NCBI RefSeq assembly: GCF_012034245.1
Contig: NZ_JAATEO010000012.1
Coordinates: forward strand, 112,684 to 176,683
Length of the DNA stretch: 64,000 nt
Direction: 5' to 3'
DNA from: Micromonospora thermarum
Lineage (GTDB): Bacteria; Actinomycetota; Actinomycetes; Mycobacteriales; Micromonosporaceae
The notes under the pieces were generated by a model. That model was not told where the DNA came from. It saw only the letters and a program-made list of their open reading frames with translations, and searched no databases. The position numbers were made by a program, and so were the translations under genes. Numbering within the stretch: the first letter of the stretch is position 1; each line of letters opens with the position of its first letter. Of this stretch, positions 17,419-26,662 are shown piece by piece.

Positions 17419-17910
17419 GTGCCTTCCCCTCACGCGTTCAGCGGTTCGGCGGCATACCCGCTGGGGCGGCGGCTCACGCTCCCCTGCTCCTGCCACTTTG
17501 GGGCTCCGCAGGGGTTTGCGGGTGACGGCGCGGTGCCGCCGCGTGGGACGGCAGCCGCTACACGCCCCGACCTCTCGGCGAGGCGTTTCAGGACCGGCTT
17601 ATCCGGACCTTAAGTTTGCCTGTGCCGTTGAACGGCGCAATCAGCGCCGCGTGCGTCGAAAACGTTACGCGCGTGCCCGGACCGCCCGCGTCGGCCCTGC
17701 TCGGGGCCGTCTGTCCGGTGTCGCCCGACGACCGGCGCGTTCCCCGGGCGCTGAGGGCCGTCTTAAGTGACGTTTCGGGGCCGTCCGACGCTGGTTGAGG
17801 GCCTCTCACCCCTTGGCTACCTTCCCGTAGCAACCCCCCAGGCATCAGCTCCCGCACCCGTATCCCGCCCGGTCACGGTGGTTTGCGGCGCAGCAGAAAC
17901 GGATTGGTAC
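17419..17910. other. Long intergenic region upstream of the DUF1800 operon
   Basis: About 490 bases with no credible gene; open frames across it are shadow-like. It carries the promoter-like pair at 17795-17823 and presumably an 80-base leader. It is somewhat less GC-rich than the genes around it. I saw no riboswitch consensus I could defend. Confidence 0.5.
17795..17823 (+). promoter_or_regulatory. Candidate promoter of the DUF1800-ApbE operon
   Basis: TTGAGG at 17795-17800 and TACCTT at 17818-17823, separated by 17 bases. This is a reasonable housekeeping sigma match about 85 bases before the ATG of the DUF1800 gene. Confidence 0.4.
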
Positions 17911-19929
17911 ATGGCCGACCAGAATGTGCCACCACCACGTCGACCGCGGGACGACCGCGGGTGGGACGGGAGACCGTACCCCGAGGCGTACCGCGACGAC
18001 TACGCGTCCACCCCGTACACCTACGACGTGCCCCAGTCGCCGGCGCCGCAGGGCCCCCAGTGGGTCGGCCCGAACGGCTTCGGGCCCGCCACCACGCCGG
18101 CCCGGACGCCCGGTGCCGGACTGCCCAACCTGGACGACGGCGGCGAGCCCGGCCGCACGGTGGGCCGTCGCAAGGCGCTCGTCGCGCTCGGCGGGACCGC
18201 CGCGGTGGTCGCCGGGGGCGCCGCCCTGGCGATGACGCCCCAGGTCCGGGGACTGTTCGGTGACGATGTGGTGGCCGGCGACGCCACCGGCACCCAGGTG
18301 ACCGACGGCACCGCCGCCCGGCCGAGCGGCCAGCAGCCGAGCACGGTGCGCACCTACACCGAGCAGAACGAGAGCTACATGGGCTCGCGTGCCGGTGAGG
18401 CGCTGAAGAAGAACAACCCGGCCGGCGGCCGGACGTTCTCCGGGCCGGCGGCCGCCGCCGCGGAGACACCGGTGACCGTCAAGACGGTCCTCGCCAAGGA
18501 CCCGATCCTGCACCTGGCCCGGCGGGCCACCTTCGGCGTGACCCCGGAGGTCCTCGCCGACATCAAGGACCGGGGCATCGACGGCTGGCTGCGCTGGCAG
18601 CTCGACCCGGACAAGATCGCGCCGACGAAGGCCGAGCTGAAGCTCGCCGAGCTGCCCACCCTCAAGCTCAACACCGAGCAGCTGCGCGCGCAGCGCGACC
18701 AGCTCAACGAGCGGGGCGCCCAGCCGGAGCGGGAGCTGGTCGACGCCACCATCGCCCGGCAGATCTGGTCGGACCGCCAGCTGTACGAGGTGATGGTCGA
18801 CTTCTGGAACGACTTCCTGCACGTCGCCGCCGACTTCGACGGCGGCGAGGTGTACCGGAACTCCTTCGACCGGGACGTGGTGCGGGCGCACGCCCTGGGC
18901 AGCTACCCGGACATGCTGCTCGCCGCGAACAAGCACCCCGCGCTGCTGCTCTACCTCAACCAGAACGACTCCCGCGCCGACGCGGTCAACGAGAACCTCG
19001 CCCGGGAGAACCTGGAGCTGTACTCGGTGGGCGTCGACGGCGGCTACACCGAGAAGGACGTCCGGCAGGCGGCCCTGCTCCAGACCGGACGCGGCGTCGC
19101 CGACGGCAGGTACGTGTTCCGCCCGGAGCGGCACTACGTCGGCAAGGTGAAGATCCTCGGCTTCACCCACGCCAACAGCTCGAAGGACCCGAAGAAGGCC
19201 GAGGCGGCGATCGACGCGTACCTGACGTACATCGCCCTGCACCCCTCGACGGCGAAGTACGTGGCGCAGAGCCTGGCCACCCGGTTCGTCTCGGACACGC
19301 CGCCGAAGTCCCTCGTGGACCGGCTGGCGAAGACGTACCTGACCAACAAGGGCATGGTCAAGCCGCTGCTGATGACCCTGTTCAGCTCCTCGGAGTTCTG
19401 GGCCGCCGTGGGGCAGAAGGTGCGCCGACCGATGGAGTACCTCGTCGCCACGTACCGCGCGCTCGGCGTCTCGCCCGAGGCGTCGCCGGGCCACGACAAC
19501 GGTGACAACCGGCGCACCCCGTTCGGCCGGGGCCTGCGGCAGATCCACGACACGATGCGCGAGCTGGGCCAGTACCCGATGGGCCAGCCGACCCCGGACG
19601 GCTACCCGGACGTCTACGTCGCGTGGACGTCGGCCGGCACGATGGTCAACGGCTGGAACGAGGCCGGCGAACTCGTCGCCGCCCGCCGTACCGTCTTCAC
19701 GTACCGGAAGCCGGAGAAACTGGTGGCCCGGCCGCCGGCGACCGCCGGGGCGTACGTGGACGCGCTCGCCCAGCGGCTGGTCGGCCAGAAGCTGAGCGCC
19801 AAGGAGAAGTCGCTGATCCTCGGTATCGCCGGCCTGTCGGCCGGTGCCCGGGTGGACGCGACGTTCAACGGGGCCGTCGCCGCCATCGCGCGGGCGATCC
19901 TCGCTTCCCCCCAGCACCACCTCCGGTGA
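17911..19929 (+). CDS. DUF1800 domain-containing protein
   Basis: A 672-aa protein. Residues 1-80 are Pro/Asp/Tyr-rich and probably cytoplasmic. GRTVGRRKALVALGG at about 85-98, followed by a hydrophobic stretch, resembles a twin-arginine signal or anchor. DUF1800 then begins near LHLARRATFGVTPEVLADI and includes the hallmark MVDFWNDFLHV (in the family HxxHF/W-type), NENLARENLELYSVG (the strongly conserved NEN.ARE..EL...G) and YTEKDVRQAA. Function is unknown; the family is usually exported and paired with DUF1501. It is first in a five-gene operon that includes flavin-handling proteins. Confidence 0.92.
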   Translation: MADQNVPPPRRPRDDRGWDGRPYPEAYRDDYASTPYTYDVPQSPAPQGPQWVGPNGFGPATTPARTPGAGLPNLDDGGEPGRTVGRRKALVALGGTAAVVAGGAALAMTPQVRGLFGDDVVAGDATGTQVTDGTAARPSGQQPSTVRTYTEQNESYMGSRAGEALKKNNPAGGRTFSGPAAAAAETPVTVKTVLAKDPILHLARRATFGVTPEVLADIKDRGIDGWLRWQLDPDKIAPTKAELKLAELPTLKLNTEQLRAQRDQLNERGAQPERELVDATIARQIWSDRQLYEVMVDFWNDFLHVAADFDGGEVYRNSFDRDVVRAHALGSYPDMLLAANKHPALLLYLNQNDSRADAVNENLARENLELYSVGVDGGYTEKDVRQAALLQTGRGVADGRYVFRPERHYVGKVKILGFTHANSSKDPKKAEAAIDAYLTYIALHPSTAKYVAQSLATRFVSDTPPKSLVDRLAKTYLTNKGMVKPLLMTLFSSSEFWAAVGQKVRRPMEYLVATYRALGVSPEASPGHDNGDNRRTPFGRGLRQIHDTMRELGQYPMGQPTPDGYPDVYVAWTSAGTMVNGWNEAGELVAARRTVFTYRKPEKLVARPPATAGAYVDALAQRLVGQKLSAKEKSLILGIAGLSAGARVDATFNGAVAAIARAILASPQHHLR

Positions 19930-19937
19930 GGCCTCCG

Positions 19938-21311
19938 ATGGAGAAGACCGTGTACTCGTACCCCCTGCACCCCGACTGCCCCGACGTGCGGCGGCTGGCC
20001 GACAACCCGGCCGAGGCGCTGCTGCGGGCGGAGGCCGACATCGTCGCCGCCGAGAACGCCGCCGAGCGGGACCGCTACCGCCGCCTGGAGGAGTTGGAGG
20101 AGGCGCAGCAGGACGGCCGCGGCGTCACCCGCCGGACCTTCGTGGCCGGTGCCGCCGCCACCGCCCTGGCCACCGCCCAGTTCGTCACCACCTCGGCGTC
20201 CTTCGCCGCGACGAAGACCGGCACCCTGATCCACGTCTTCCTCTACGGCGGGCTGGACGGGCTGAGCCTGGTCGCACCGGCCGACGACCCGGTGCTCGCC
20301 CGGGCCCGCCCGGACCTGCTGCTCGCCGACGACTCCCTGGCCGTCGGCCGCGGCTTCAAGCTGACCAGCGCGTTCAAGCCGCTCGAACCGTGGCTGCGCT
20401 CGGGCAACCTCGGCTTCGTCCCCGGCGTCTCCGACGAGCGCCTGTCCCGCAGCCACTTCCAGGCCGCGGACGCCTGCAACCTCGGCGGCCTGCCGGGCGA
20501 GACCGGTGGCCGGGGCTGGCTGGACAGCCTGGTCGACGCGCTCGGCAAGGGCACCGCGTTCCGCAGCGTCGGCATCGGCAGTACCCTGCCCCGCTCGCTG
20601 GTCGGCACGAACGGCGCGCTGTCGCTGAACAGCGTCGGCTCGTTGCGGCTCAACGGCGAGGAGAAGTACCGCGCGGCGACCGAGAAGGCCATCCGCGGCC
20701 TGTTCACCGGGATCAACCACCCGGTCCAGGAGGCGGTCCAGGACGGCCTCGGCGCGCTGGCCACGGCCCAGCGGCTAGCCGCGAAGCCGTACCAGCCGGC
20801 CGAGGGAGTCGAGTACCGGGGCGTCGGGTACGCCTTCCAGCAGCTCGCCCAGCTCATCAAGGGCGGCGCCAACGTCCGCGTCGCCACCGTCGGCATGGGC
20901 GGCTACGACACCCACGAGAACCAGGGCACCCGCGAGGGCGGCCAGCTGCACCGGCGGCTGGGCGAGCTGGCCTCGGCGATGGCCGCCTTCTTCACCGACC
21001 TGGGCGACCGGGCCGCCGACGTCACGGTCATGGTGTCCAGCGAGTTCGGCCGGCGGGTCGCCTCCAACAGCGGCGGCACCGACCACGGGCACGGCGGCGT
21101 CGTCACCGTGCTGTCCGGCCGCAAGCTCGCCGGCTCGCTGCTCGGCAGGTGGAACGGGTTGAACGAACTCGACTCCGGTGACGTACCCGAGTACAACAAC
21201 ATGTTCAACGTCTACGGGTCCGTGGCGCAGGGCCGGTTCGGGCTCACCAACGCGGAGGTGGCGAAGATCTTCCCGCGGATGAAGTACGCCCCGATGAAGC
21301 TGTACGCGTGA
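19938..21311 (+). CDS. DUF1501 domain-containing protein with twin-arginine motif
   Basis: A 457-aa protein nine bases after the DUF1800 gene. Residues 1-60 are charged. A Tat-like motif TRRTFVAGAAATAL lies at about 64-77, followed by the hydrophobic stretch and an ASFAAT cleavage-like site. The mature part begins TLIHVFLYGGLDGLSLVAP and contains HFQAADACN, GMGGYDTHENQG and SEFGRRVASN, characteristic of DUF1501, which is distantly related to sulfatase/alkaline-phosphatase folds. Likely exported folded with its partner. Function unknown. Confidence 0.92.
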   Translation: MEKTVYSYPLHPDCPDVRRLADNPAEALLRAEADIVAAENAAERDRYRRLEELEEAQQDGRGVTRRTFVAGAAATALATAQFVTTSASFAATKTGTLIHVFLYGGLDGLSLVAPADDPVLARARPDLLLADDSLAVGRGFKLTSAFKPLEPWLRSGNLGFVPGVSDERLSRSHFQAADACNLGGLPGETGGRGWLDSLVDALGKGTAFRSVGIGSTLPRSLVGTNGALSLNSVGSLRLNGEEKYRAATEKAIRGLFTGINHPVQEAVQDGLGALATAQRLAAKPYQPAEGVEYRGVGYAFQQLAQLIKGGANVRVATVGMGGYDTHENQGTREGGQLHRRLGELASAMAAFFTDLGDRAADVTVMVSSEFGRRVASNSGGTDHGHGGVVTVLSGRKLAGSLLGRWNGLNELDSGDVPEYNNMFNVYGSVAQGRFGLTNAEVAKIFPRMKYAPMKLYA

Positions 21312-22729
21312 CGTACCCCCGTACCCACGCCGCCGGCCGCCGGGCCGGGACGACACCGTCCCGGGACGGCGGCCGGCCGGCCGGGGGCGTACGCCCCCAG
21401 GTGCCGCCGCGGCGCGGACCCGGCGGCCGGCGGGTGCTGGCCGCGCTGCTCGTGCTCGGCCTGCTCGCCAGCGTGCTGCCCTGGTGGCTGGACACCCCCG
21501 CCGGCTCCCTGAGGACCACCGCGGCGACCCTCACCGCCGCCGGCCGGATCACCGGCCTCGTCGCCGGCTACCTGCTGCTCGTGCAGGTGCTCATGATGAG
21601 CCGCCTGCCGCTGCTGGAACGCTGGATCGGCGGCGAGCAGATCGCCCGCTGGCACCGCGACCTCGGCGCCACCCTGCTGGTCGCGGTGCTCGCGCACGCG
21701 GCACTGATCCTGGTCGGGTACGCCGACCTGGAGGACAAGCCGATCCTCACCGAGGCGGGCGTGCTGCTGCGCGACCACGAGGACATGGTCTCCGCGTTCG
21801 CCGCCGCCGGCGTGCTGGTGCTGATCGGCTTCACCAGCGTCCGCGCGATCCGCCGGGTGCTGCCGTACGAGCTGTGGCACGCGCTGCACCTGGCCAGCTA
21901 CCTCGCGCTGCTGCTCGGCTTCGGCCACCAGTTCAGCAACGGGGCGCAGCTCTTCCGGCCCGGCCCGGTCCGTACCCTGTGGATCGCCATGTACGTCGTG
22001 GTCGTCGCGGCCCTGGTCTGGGGCCGGGTGGTCGCGCCGCTGGCGTTCAACCTGCGGCACCGGCTGCGGGTGGCCGACGTGGTCGCGGAGAGCCCGGACA
22101 CGATCTCGATCTACCTCACCGGGGATCGGCTGGGCGAGCTGGACCTGCTCGGCGGTCAGTTCTTCCGCTGGCGGTTCCTCACCCGCGGCTGCTGGTGGCA
22201 GTCGCACCCGTTCTCCGTCTCGGCCGCGGCCAACGACCGCTGGCTGCGGCTCACCGTCAAGGTGGTCGGCGCGTACACCCGGGACCTGCGCGACCTCGAC
22301 CCGGGGACGCCCGTCTGGGCGGAGGGGCCGTCCGGCACGTTCACCGCCGCCCACCGCACCGGCGACCGGGCATTGCTGATCGCCGGCGGCAGCGGGATCA
22401 CCCCGATCCGGGCGGTGCTCGAGGAGCTGCCGCCCGGCTCGGCGCTGATCTACCGGGCCCGGACCCCGGCCGACGTGCTGCTGCACCGGGAACTGGACTG
22501 GCTGGCCCAGGCCCGGGACGTGCGGATCTGGTACGTCATCGGCTCCCGGAACGACCCCGGCCCCCGCCAGGTGCTCACCCCGGACGGGCTGCGCGGGCTG
22601 GTCCCCGACGTCGTCCGCCGGGACGTCTACCTGTGCGGGCCGCCCGGCCTGGTCGCGCAGTCCCTCGCGGTGCTGCGCCAGGCCGGCGTGCCGCGCCGGC
22701 AGGTCCACCTCGCCACCTTCGAGCTGTAG
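21308..22729 (+). CDS. Ferric-reductase-like membrane flavoprotein (FAD/NAD-binding)
   Basis: A 473-aa protein. Residues 44-240 hold about six membrane helices with paired histidines in IARWHRDLGA, LAHAALIL and YELWHALHLA/GFGHQF, the arrangement of heme-binding ferric-reductase/NOX cores. The C-terminal half is a ferredoxin-NADP reductase module: HPFSVSAA (FAD), GGSGITPIRAVL (NAD pyrophosphate) and YLCGPPGLV. It should pass electrons from cytosolic NAD(P)H across the membrane. GTG 21308 overlaps the DUF1501 stop (GTGA), so synthesis is coupled. Confidence 0.9.
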   Translation: MTYPRTHAAGRRAGTTPSRDGGRPAGGVRPQVPPRRGPGGRRVLAALLVLGLLASVLPWWLDTPAGSLRTTAATLTAAGRITGLVAGYLLLVQVLMMSRLPLLERWIGGEQIARWHRDLGATLLVAVLAHAALILVGYADLEDKPILTEAGVLLRDHEDMVSAFAAAGVLVLIGFTSVRAIRRVLPYELWHALHLASYLALLLGFGHQFSNGAQLFRPGPVRTLWIAMYVVVVAALVWGRVVAPLAFNLRHRLRVADVVAESPDTISIYLTGDRLGELDLLGGQFFRWRFLTRGCWWQSHPFSVSAAANDRWLRLTVKVVGAYTRDLRDLDPGTPVWAEGPSGTFTAAHRTGDRALLIAGGSGITPIRAVLEELPPGSALIYRARTPADVLLHRELDWLAQARDVRIWYVIGSRNDPGPRQVLTPDGLRGLVPDVVRRDVYLCGPPGLVAQSLAVLRQAGVPRRQVHLATFEL

Positions 22730-22735
22730 GAAGGC

Positions 22736-23338
22736 ATGTCCATGCGTCGCGCCCTGCTCGCGATCACCGGCCTGGCCGCCAGCACCACCGCGATGGTGGT
22801 GCTGAAGAGCGGCCCGGGCGCCAGCCAGGTCGCCCAGGAGCTGCCCGCCGCGGGACAGCCGGTCGCGCCCGCTCCCGACGGGCCGGCCCCGACCGACGGC
22901 GGCGCTGGGCCCGAGGCGTCGCCGTCGGGCGCCGCCTCGCCCCGGCCCCGCCGCAGCGCCACCCGCGCCCCCGCGACGCGCCCCACCGCCGGCGCGACCT
23001 CCGGTGCGCGGCTGCCGTCCGCCCCGCGTACGAGCAGCGCGCCGGCCCGGCCGACCACCCGGACCGTGACCGGGCCGGTGGTGGAGAACGAGTACGGCAA
23101 CGTGCAGGTCCGGATCACCCTCTCCGGCTCGCGCATCGTCGACGCGGTGGCGCTGGAGCTGCCCGAGGAGACGGCCCAGTCCGACCAGCGCAGCCAGCAG
23201 GTGGACGACCGGTACAGCGGCACGTCGGGGCTGGTGGTGCAGCAGCAGGGCGCGGACCTCGACACGGTGTCCGGGGCGACGGCGACCAGCACCTCGTACC
23301 GGCAGTCGCTGCAGGCCGCGATCGACCGGGCGAACTAG
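22736..23338 (+). CDS. FMN-binding domain protein, exported
   Basis: A 200-aa protein. An N-terminal signal or anchor MRRALLAITGLAASTTAMV is followed by a Pro/Ala/Ser/Arg-rich linker (about 45-110) and an FMN_bind domain (about 115-200) ending in TVSGATATSTSY, the S/T-G-A-T-x-T/S motif in which a Ser/Thr accepts FMN through a phosphoester bond. It sits between the reductase and ApbE genes, six bases after the former. By family knowledge it would be an extracytoplasmic one-electron carrier. Confidence 0.9.
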   Translation: MSMRRALLAITGLAASTTAMVVLKSGPGASQVAQELPAAGQPVAPAPDGPAPTDGGAGPEASPSGAASPRPRRSATRAPATRPTAGATSGARLPSAPRTSSAPARPTTRTVTGPVVENEYGNVQVRITLSGSRIVDAVALELPEETAQSDQRSQQVDDRYSGTSGLVVQQQGADLDTVSGATATSTSYRQSLQAAIDRAN

Positions 23339-23342
23339 GGCC

Positions 23343-24116
23343 GTGTCGACGTCACCGCCCCTGACCCGGCCCGGCCTGCGCCGGGTCGAGCAGGTCATGG
23401 GTACGGCGATCAGCCTCGACCTCGCCGACGACCTGCCCCGCGCCGAGCTGGACGAGCTGGCCGACGAGGTCTTCCGCTGGCTACGGGAGGTGGACGCGCG
23501 GTTCAGCACGTACCGGGCCGACAGCGAGGTGTGCCGGTTCGACCGGGGGGAGCTGCTGCTGTCGGAGGCGTCGGCGGACCTGCGGCTCGTGCTGGAGCGC
23601 TGCGCCGACCTGTGGGGCGCCACCGACGGGTTCTTCGACGGGTACGCCACCGGCGGCCTCGACCCGTCCGGCTACGTCAAGGGCTGGGCCGCGCAGGTCG
23701 CCTCGGACCGGCTGCTCGCCGCCGGGTCGACCAACCACTGCCTCAACGCCGGCGGCGACGTACGGGTCCGGGGATTGTCCGCCTCCGGCCGGCCGTGGCG
23801 GGTCGGCGTCCGGCACCCGTGGGACCCGATGGCCACCTGCCTGGTGCTCACCGGCTCCGACCTGGCCGTCGCCACGTCCGGCGGCTACGAGCGCGGCCAC
23901 CACGTGCTCGACCCGCGCCGGGGCACGCCGGCCCGGGGTCTGCGCTCGGTCACCGTGGTCGGCACCGACCTGGGGCTCGCGGACGCGTACGCCACGGCGG
24001 CCGTCGCGATGGGCGCCGCCGGCCCGGCCTGGCTCGACCGCCTGACCGACCACCACCACGCGATCGTCACCGACGACGGGCGCCTCCTGCACTCGACGGA
24101 CCTGCCCCTCGCGTAG
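23343..24116 (+). CDS. apbE: FAD:protein FMN transferase (ApbE)
   Basis: A 257-aa ApbE-family protein: VEQVMGTAISLDL at the N-terminus, DARFSTYRADSEVCRF, FFDGYATGGLDPSGYVKGWAA, LNAGGDVRVRG and ATSGGYERGHHV..P, with the terminal Mg-binding ADAYATAAVAMG. The family transfers FMN from FAD to a Thr/Ser of a target; the FMN_bind protein encoded just upstream carries that acceptor motif. No clear signal peptide is visible at the GTG start (23343), so whether it works inside or outside is open. Last gene of the operon. Confidence 0.93.
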   Translation: MSTSPPLTRPGLRRVEQVMGTAISLDLADDLPRAELDELADEVFRWLREVDARFSTYRADSEVCRFDRGELLLSEASADLRLVLERCADLWGATDGFFDGYATGGLDPSGYVKGWAAQVASDRLLAAGSTNHCLNAGGDVRVRGLSASGRPWRVGVRHPWDPMATCLVLTGSDLAVATSGGYERGHHVLDPRRGTPARGLRSVTVVGTDLGLADAYATAAVAMGAAGPAWLDRLTDHHHAIVTDDGRLLHSTDLPLA

Positions 24117-24497
24117 CGGGCAGGCCCCTTCCACCTCGCCGATCTTGCACTTTGTGCCCTCGGTATGCCCCTTCTGCGGCATATGCCGGGGCCGAAAGTG
24201 CAAGATCGCCGGGGGCGCGGGCGGGGTGAGGGCGGGTCAGCGGGCGGGGCGGTGGGTGCCGGCGGGGCGGGAGCCCAGCGGGCGGGGCCGGCCGGGGCGG
24301 GAGCCCGCTGGTCGCGTCGCGGCCCAGCGGTACCGGGGCCGGTGGTGGCGGGGCGGCTCGGCGCCGCCCGGCTCGCGCCTGGTGTCGTCGGTGGACATGC
24401 AACCCCCGCTCGTGGCCCGTTCGCGCCGTCACGAGGTCTAACGAGCCGCACCGTCCCGACGACGCTGCCCGTCCGCGGGCTCACCGAGGCGGCAGCC
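24117..24497. other. Convergent intergenic region with palindromic repeat and GC-rich repeats
   Basis: This 380-base gap between ApbE (plus) and the Prim-Pol-like gene (minus) holds the palindrome at 24140-24208 and then a G-rich stretch (about 24210-24330) with repeats of GGCGGGGC and GGGAGCCC type. No gene was found. Confidence 0.55.
24140..24208. repeat. Dispersed palindromic repeat, copy 1
   Basis: Arms CGATCTTGCACTTT (24140-24153) and AAAGTGCAAGATCG (24195-24208) are perfect reverse complements. An inner stem is formed by CGGTATGCC and GGCATATGCCG. The same arm and the flanking GTGCCC and GGGGCCGAAA words recur at 62574-62642. Both copies lie between convergent genes, so the element may act as a bidirectional terminator. 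Confidence 0.8.
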
Positions 24498-25169
24498 TCA
24501 CCGCCCCCGCCGGGGGAGTGGCAGGTGACCGGGGAGCAGCTCGGCGACGAGCGTGACCCCGCTCGCCTGTAACTCCCCGATCAGCGTGTTCTGCAACAGG
24601 TACGAGTCGGGCAGTTGCCAGCGCGCCCGCTCGGGGGCGACCACCCAGCGGACGGTGCCCTCGGGCAGGCGGGTCGGGGGCGCCGGGATCCAGGAGCCCG
24701 GCCCGTGCCGGACCACGTGGAAGCAGTGGTCCAGTTCCGGCCGCAGCGGGTCGCCGGGGCGGACCAGGAACATCCACCGCCCGGTGGGGGTGGCCAGCAC
24801 CGGCCCGCGGACGGCGAGGCCCGCCGGATGGTTCTCCATGGCCGCCAGCACCTGCCGGCCGAGGTGCGCCGGCACCTCCAGCACGTCGAACGCCCGGCCG
24901 GTGGGGAGCAGTACGCCGTGCGGGCGGGTACGCCACCAGGTCGCCACCCGGGCCGGGTCGGCGCTCGCGGCGTGCTCCCAGTCCTCCAGCGCCGGGTGGC
25001 AGCCGACGGTGGGGCAGCCGGCCCGCCCGCACACGAAGCGGCTGCGGGCCAGGCACGCGCCGGGTGTCACCTCCCAGCCGTGCAGCGCGTAGCGTACGGC
25101 GACCCGGCGCAGCCGTACCCGCTCCAGAGGAGACAGTTGAACGACGCGTGGTGCGACATTCCCCCACAT
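24498..25169 (-). CDS. Prim-Pol (bifunctional DNA primase/polymerase)-like protein, degenerate
   Basis: A 223-aa protein resembling the N-terminal Prim-Pol domain: RRVAVRYALHGWEVTPG, CGRAGCPTVGCHPA (a Cys-rich insert), TWWRTRPHGVLLPTG, and WIPAPPTRLPEGTVRWVV. The expected metal-binding DxD after the substrate-recognition loop reads FDVLEVPA, so the second acidic position seems lost, and the usual HxY-type strand reads TPTGRWMFLV. It may be non-catalytic, perhaps a nucleotide- or DNA-binding regulator. It is divergent to the XRE gene; the trio with the flavoprotein is, as I recall, common in actinomycetes. Confidence 0.75.
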   Translation of the reverse strand: MWGNVAPRVVQLSPLERVRLRRVAVRYALHGWEVTPGACLARSRFVCGRAGCPTVGCHPALEDWEHAASADPARVATWWRTRPHGVLLPTGRAFDVLEVPAHLGRQVLAAMENHPAGLAVRGPVLATPTGRWMFLVRPGDPLRPELDHCFHVVRHGPGSWIPAPPTRLPEGTVRWVVAPERARWQLPDSYLLQNTLIGELQASGVTLVAELLPGHLPLPRRGR

Positions 25170-25416
25170 GTGTGCGATCTCCCCTCGTCGGACCCGGCCG
25201 GTGCACAGGTCGTACGTCGAACACCGTCACTGCCGTAACCCGCGGTCGTTGAGTTGACGAACGGCTGATGCAACTTGCACGAAAACTACGAGGATCGGCC
25301 GTACGGCTGACGTACACGCTGTGCGACCAGCGAAAACCTGAACACGTGAAGCGTCGCGCCCGAGGAGACCCCCGGCCCACCGGCCGGAGTGGACGGCACA
25401 GGGGAGGGATGGGGAG

Positions 25417-26646
25417 ATGGACGAGTTACCCATAGGGCGGCGGGTGGCCTACTGGCGGGGGCGGCGCAAGATGTCGCAGCAGGTCTTCGCGGACCGGCTG
25501 GGCAAGTCGAAGAGCTGGGTGGACAAGGTCGAGCGCGGGGTGCGCCGGCTGGACAAGTTCTCGGTGCTGTACGAGATCGCCGACATCCTCCAGGTGGACG
25601 TGCAGCTGCTGCTCGGCAAGGACCCGGAGCGGCGTACCGACGCGTTGAACTGCATCGACCAGGTCGAGGTCCAGGAGATCCGGGCCGCCCTGGAGCGGTA
25701 CGACTCGATGAGCGCCTACTTCGACGCGGCGCCGTACCCGCCGCCGCTGGCGGACATGCGCAAGGCCGCCACACATGCGTGGCTGACCTACCAGTACGGC
25801 CGCTACGGGATGCTGACCCGCGCGCTGCCGAAGCTGTTGCGCGACGCGCAGGCCGCCGACGCCGGCTTCGGCGGGGACGACGCCCGGGAGGCGGCGCACC
25901 TGCTCGGGCAGGTCTACCAGATCGCCTCCTCGGTCCTGCGCAAGCTGGGGGAGTGCGACCTGGCCTGGCTGGCCGCCGACCGGTCCATGGCGGTCGCCCA
26001 ACGGGCCGACGACCCGCTGCTGGCGGGCATCGCCACCACCCGGGTCTGCAACGCGCTCGTGGCGATGGGCCGGCCCCGTCCGGCCCTGGAGCTGAACGTC
26101 ACGATCGCGAACCGGCTGGCCCCGGGCGGCAGCAACGAGGCGTCGCCGGATCGCCTGTCGGTGTACGGCATGCTGCTGCTCCAGGGCGCGATGGCCGCCT
26201 CCCGGATCGGCGACTCCGCCACCGTGGACGACCTGCTGGGCGGCGCCGAGGAGGCGGCCACCCTGCTGGGCGGCGACCACAACCACTACTGGACGTCGTT
26301 CGGTCCGACCAACGTGGAGCTGCACCGCGCCGCGGCGGCGGTGGAGCTGGGCGACGGGGGCCGGGCGGTGGAGATCCACCAGCAGCGCGTCCCGGAACCG
26401 GCCTTCAGCGGGCTGCTCCCCGAACGCCGGGCCCACCACCTGCTCGACATCGCGCGGGGCTTCGCCCAGGTCGGCGATGTGGCGAACGCCGGCGACATGC
26501 TCCTGCGCGGCGACCGGCTGGCCCCGTCGGAGATCCGCTGCCGCCCGATCGCCCACGAGGTCATGTCGGACATCCTGCGTCGCACACGTGGTGCGCCGCC
26601 TTCTCCGATCGCGGAGTTGGCTGAGCACATGGGAGTAGGGGTATGA
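25417..26646 (+). CDS. XRE-family regulator with C-terminal TPR-like helical repeats
   Basis: A 409-aa protein starting at ATG 25417 after GGGGAGGG. Residues 7-65 form an XRE/Cro helix-turn-helix (GRRVAYWRGRRKMSQQVFAD, then SKSWVDKVERGVRRLDKFS). The remaining 330 residues are Ala/Leu-rich helical pairs such as REAAHLLGQVYQIASSVLRKLG and RRAHHLLDIARGFAQVGD, a TPR-like sensor region. These are common actinomycete regulators. The nearest partners are the divergent Prim-Pol-like gene and the flavoprotein 16 bases downstream. Confidence 0.88.
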   Translation: MDELPIGRRVAYWRGRRKMSQQVFADRLGKSKSWVDKVERGVRRLDKFSVLYEIADILQVDVQLLLGKDPERRTDALNCIDQVEVQEIRAALERYDSMSAYFDAAPYPPPLADMRKAATHAWLTYQYGRYGMLTRALPKLLRDAQAADAGFGGDDAREAAHLLGQVYQIASSVLRKLGECDLAWLAADRSMAVAQRADDPLLAGIATTRVCNALVAMGRPRPALELNVTIANRLAPGGSNEASPDRLSVYGMLLLQGAMAASRIGDSATVDDLLGGAEEAATLLGGDHNHYWTSFGPTNVELHRAAAAVELGDGGRAVEIHQQRVPEPAFSGLLPERRAHHLLDIARGFAQVGDVANAGDMLLRGDRLAPSEIRCRPIAHEVMSDILRRTRGAPPSPIAELAEHMGVGV

Positions 26647-26662
26647 GCGCGGTGCCGGTCTG

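Noticed and set aside
17419..17910. Possible riboswitch upstream of the DUF1800 operon
   Set aside because: No conserved riboswitch motif could be recognised by eye; only a plain promoter was found. A covariance search would be needed to decide.
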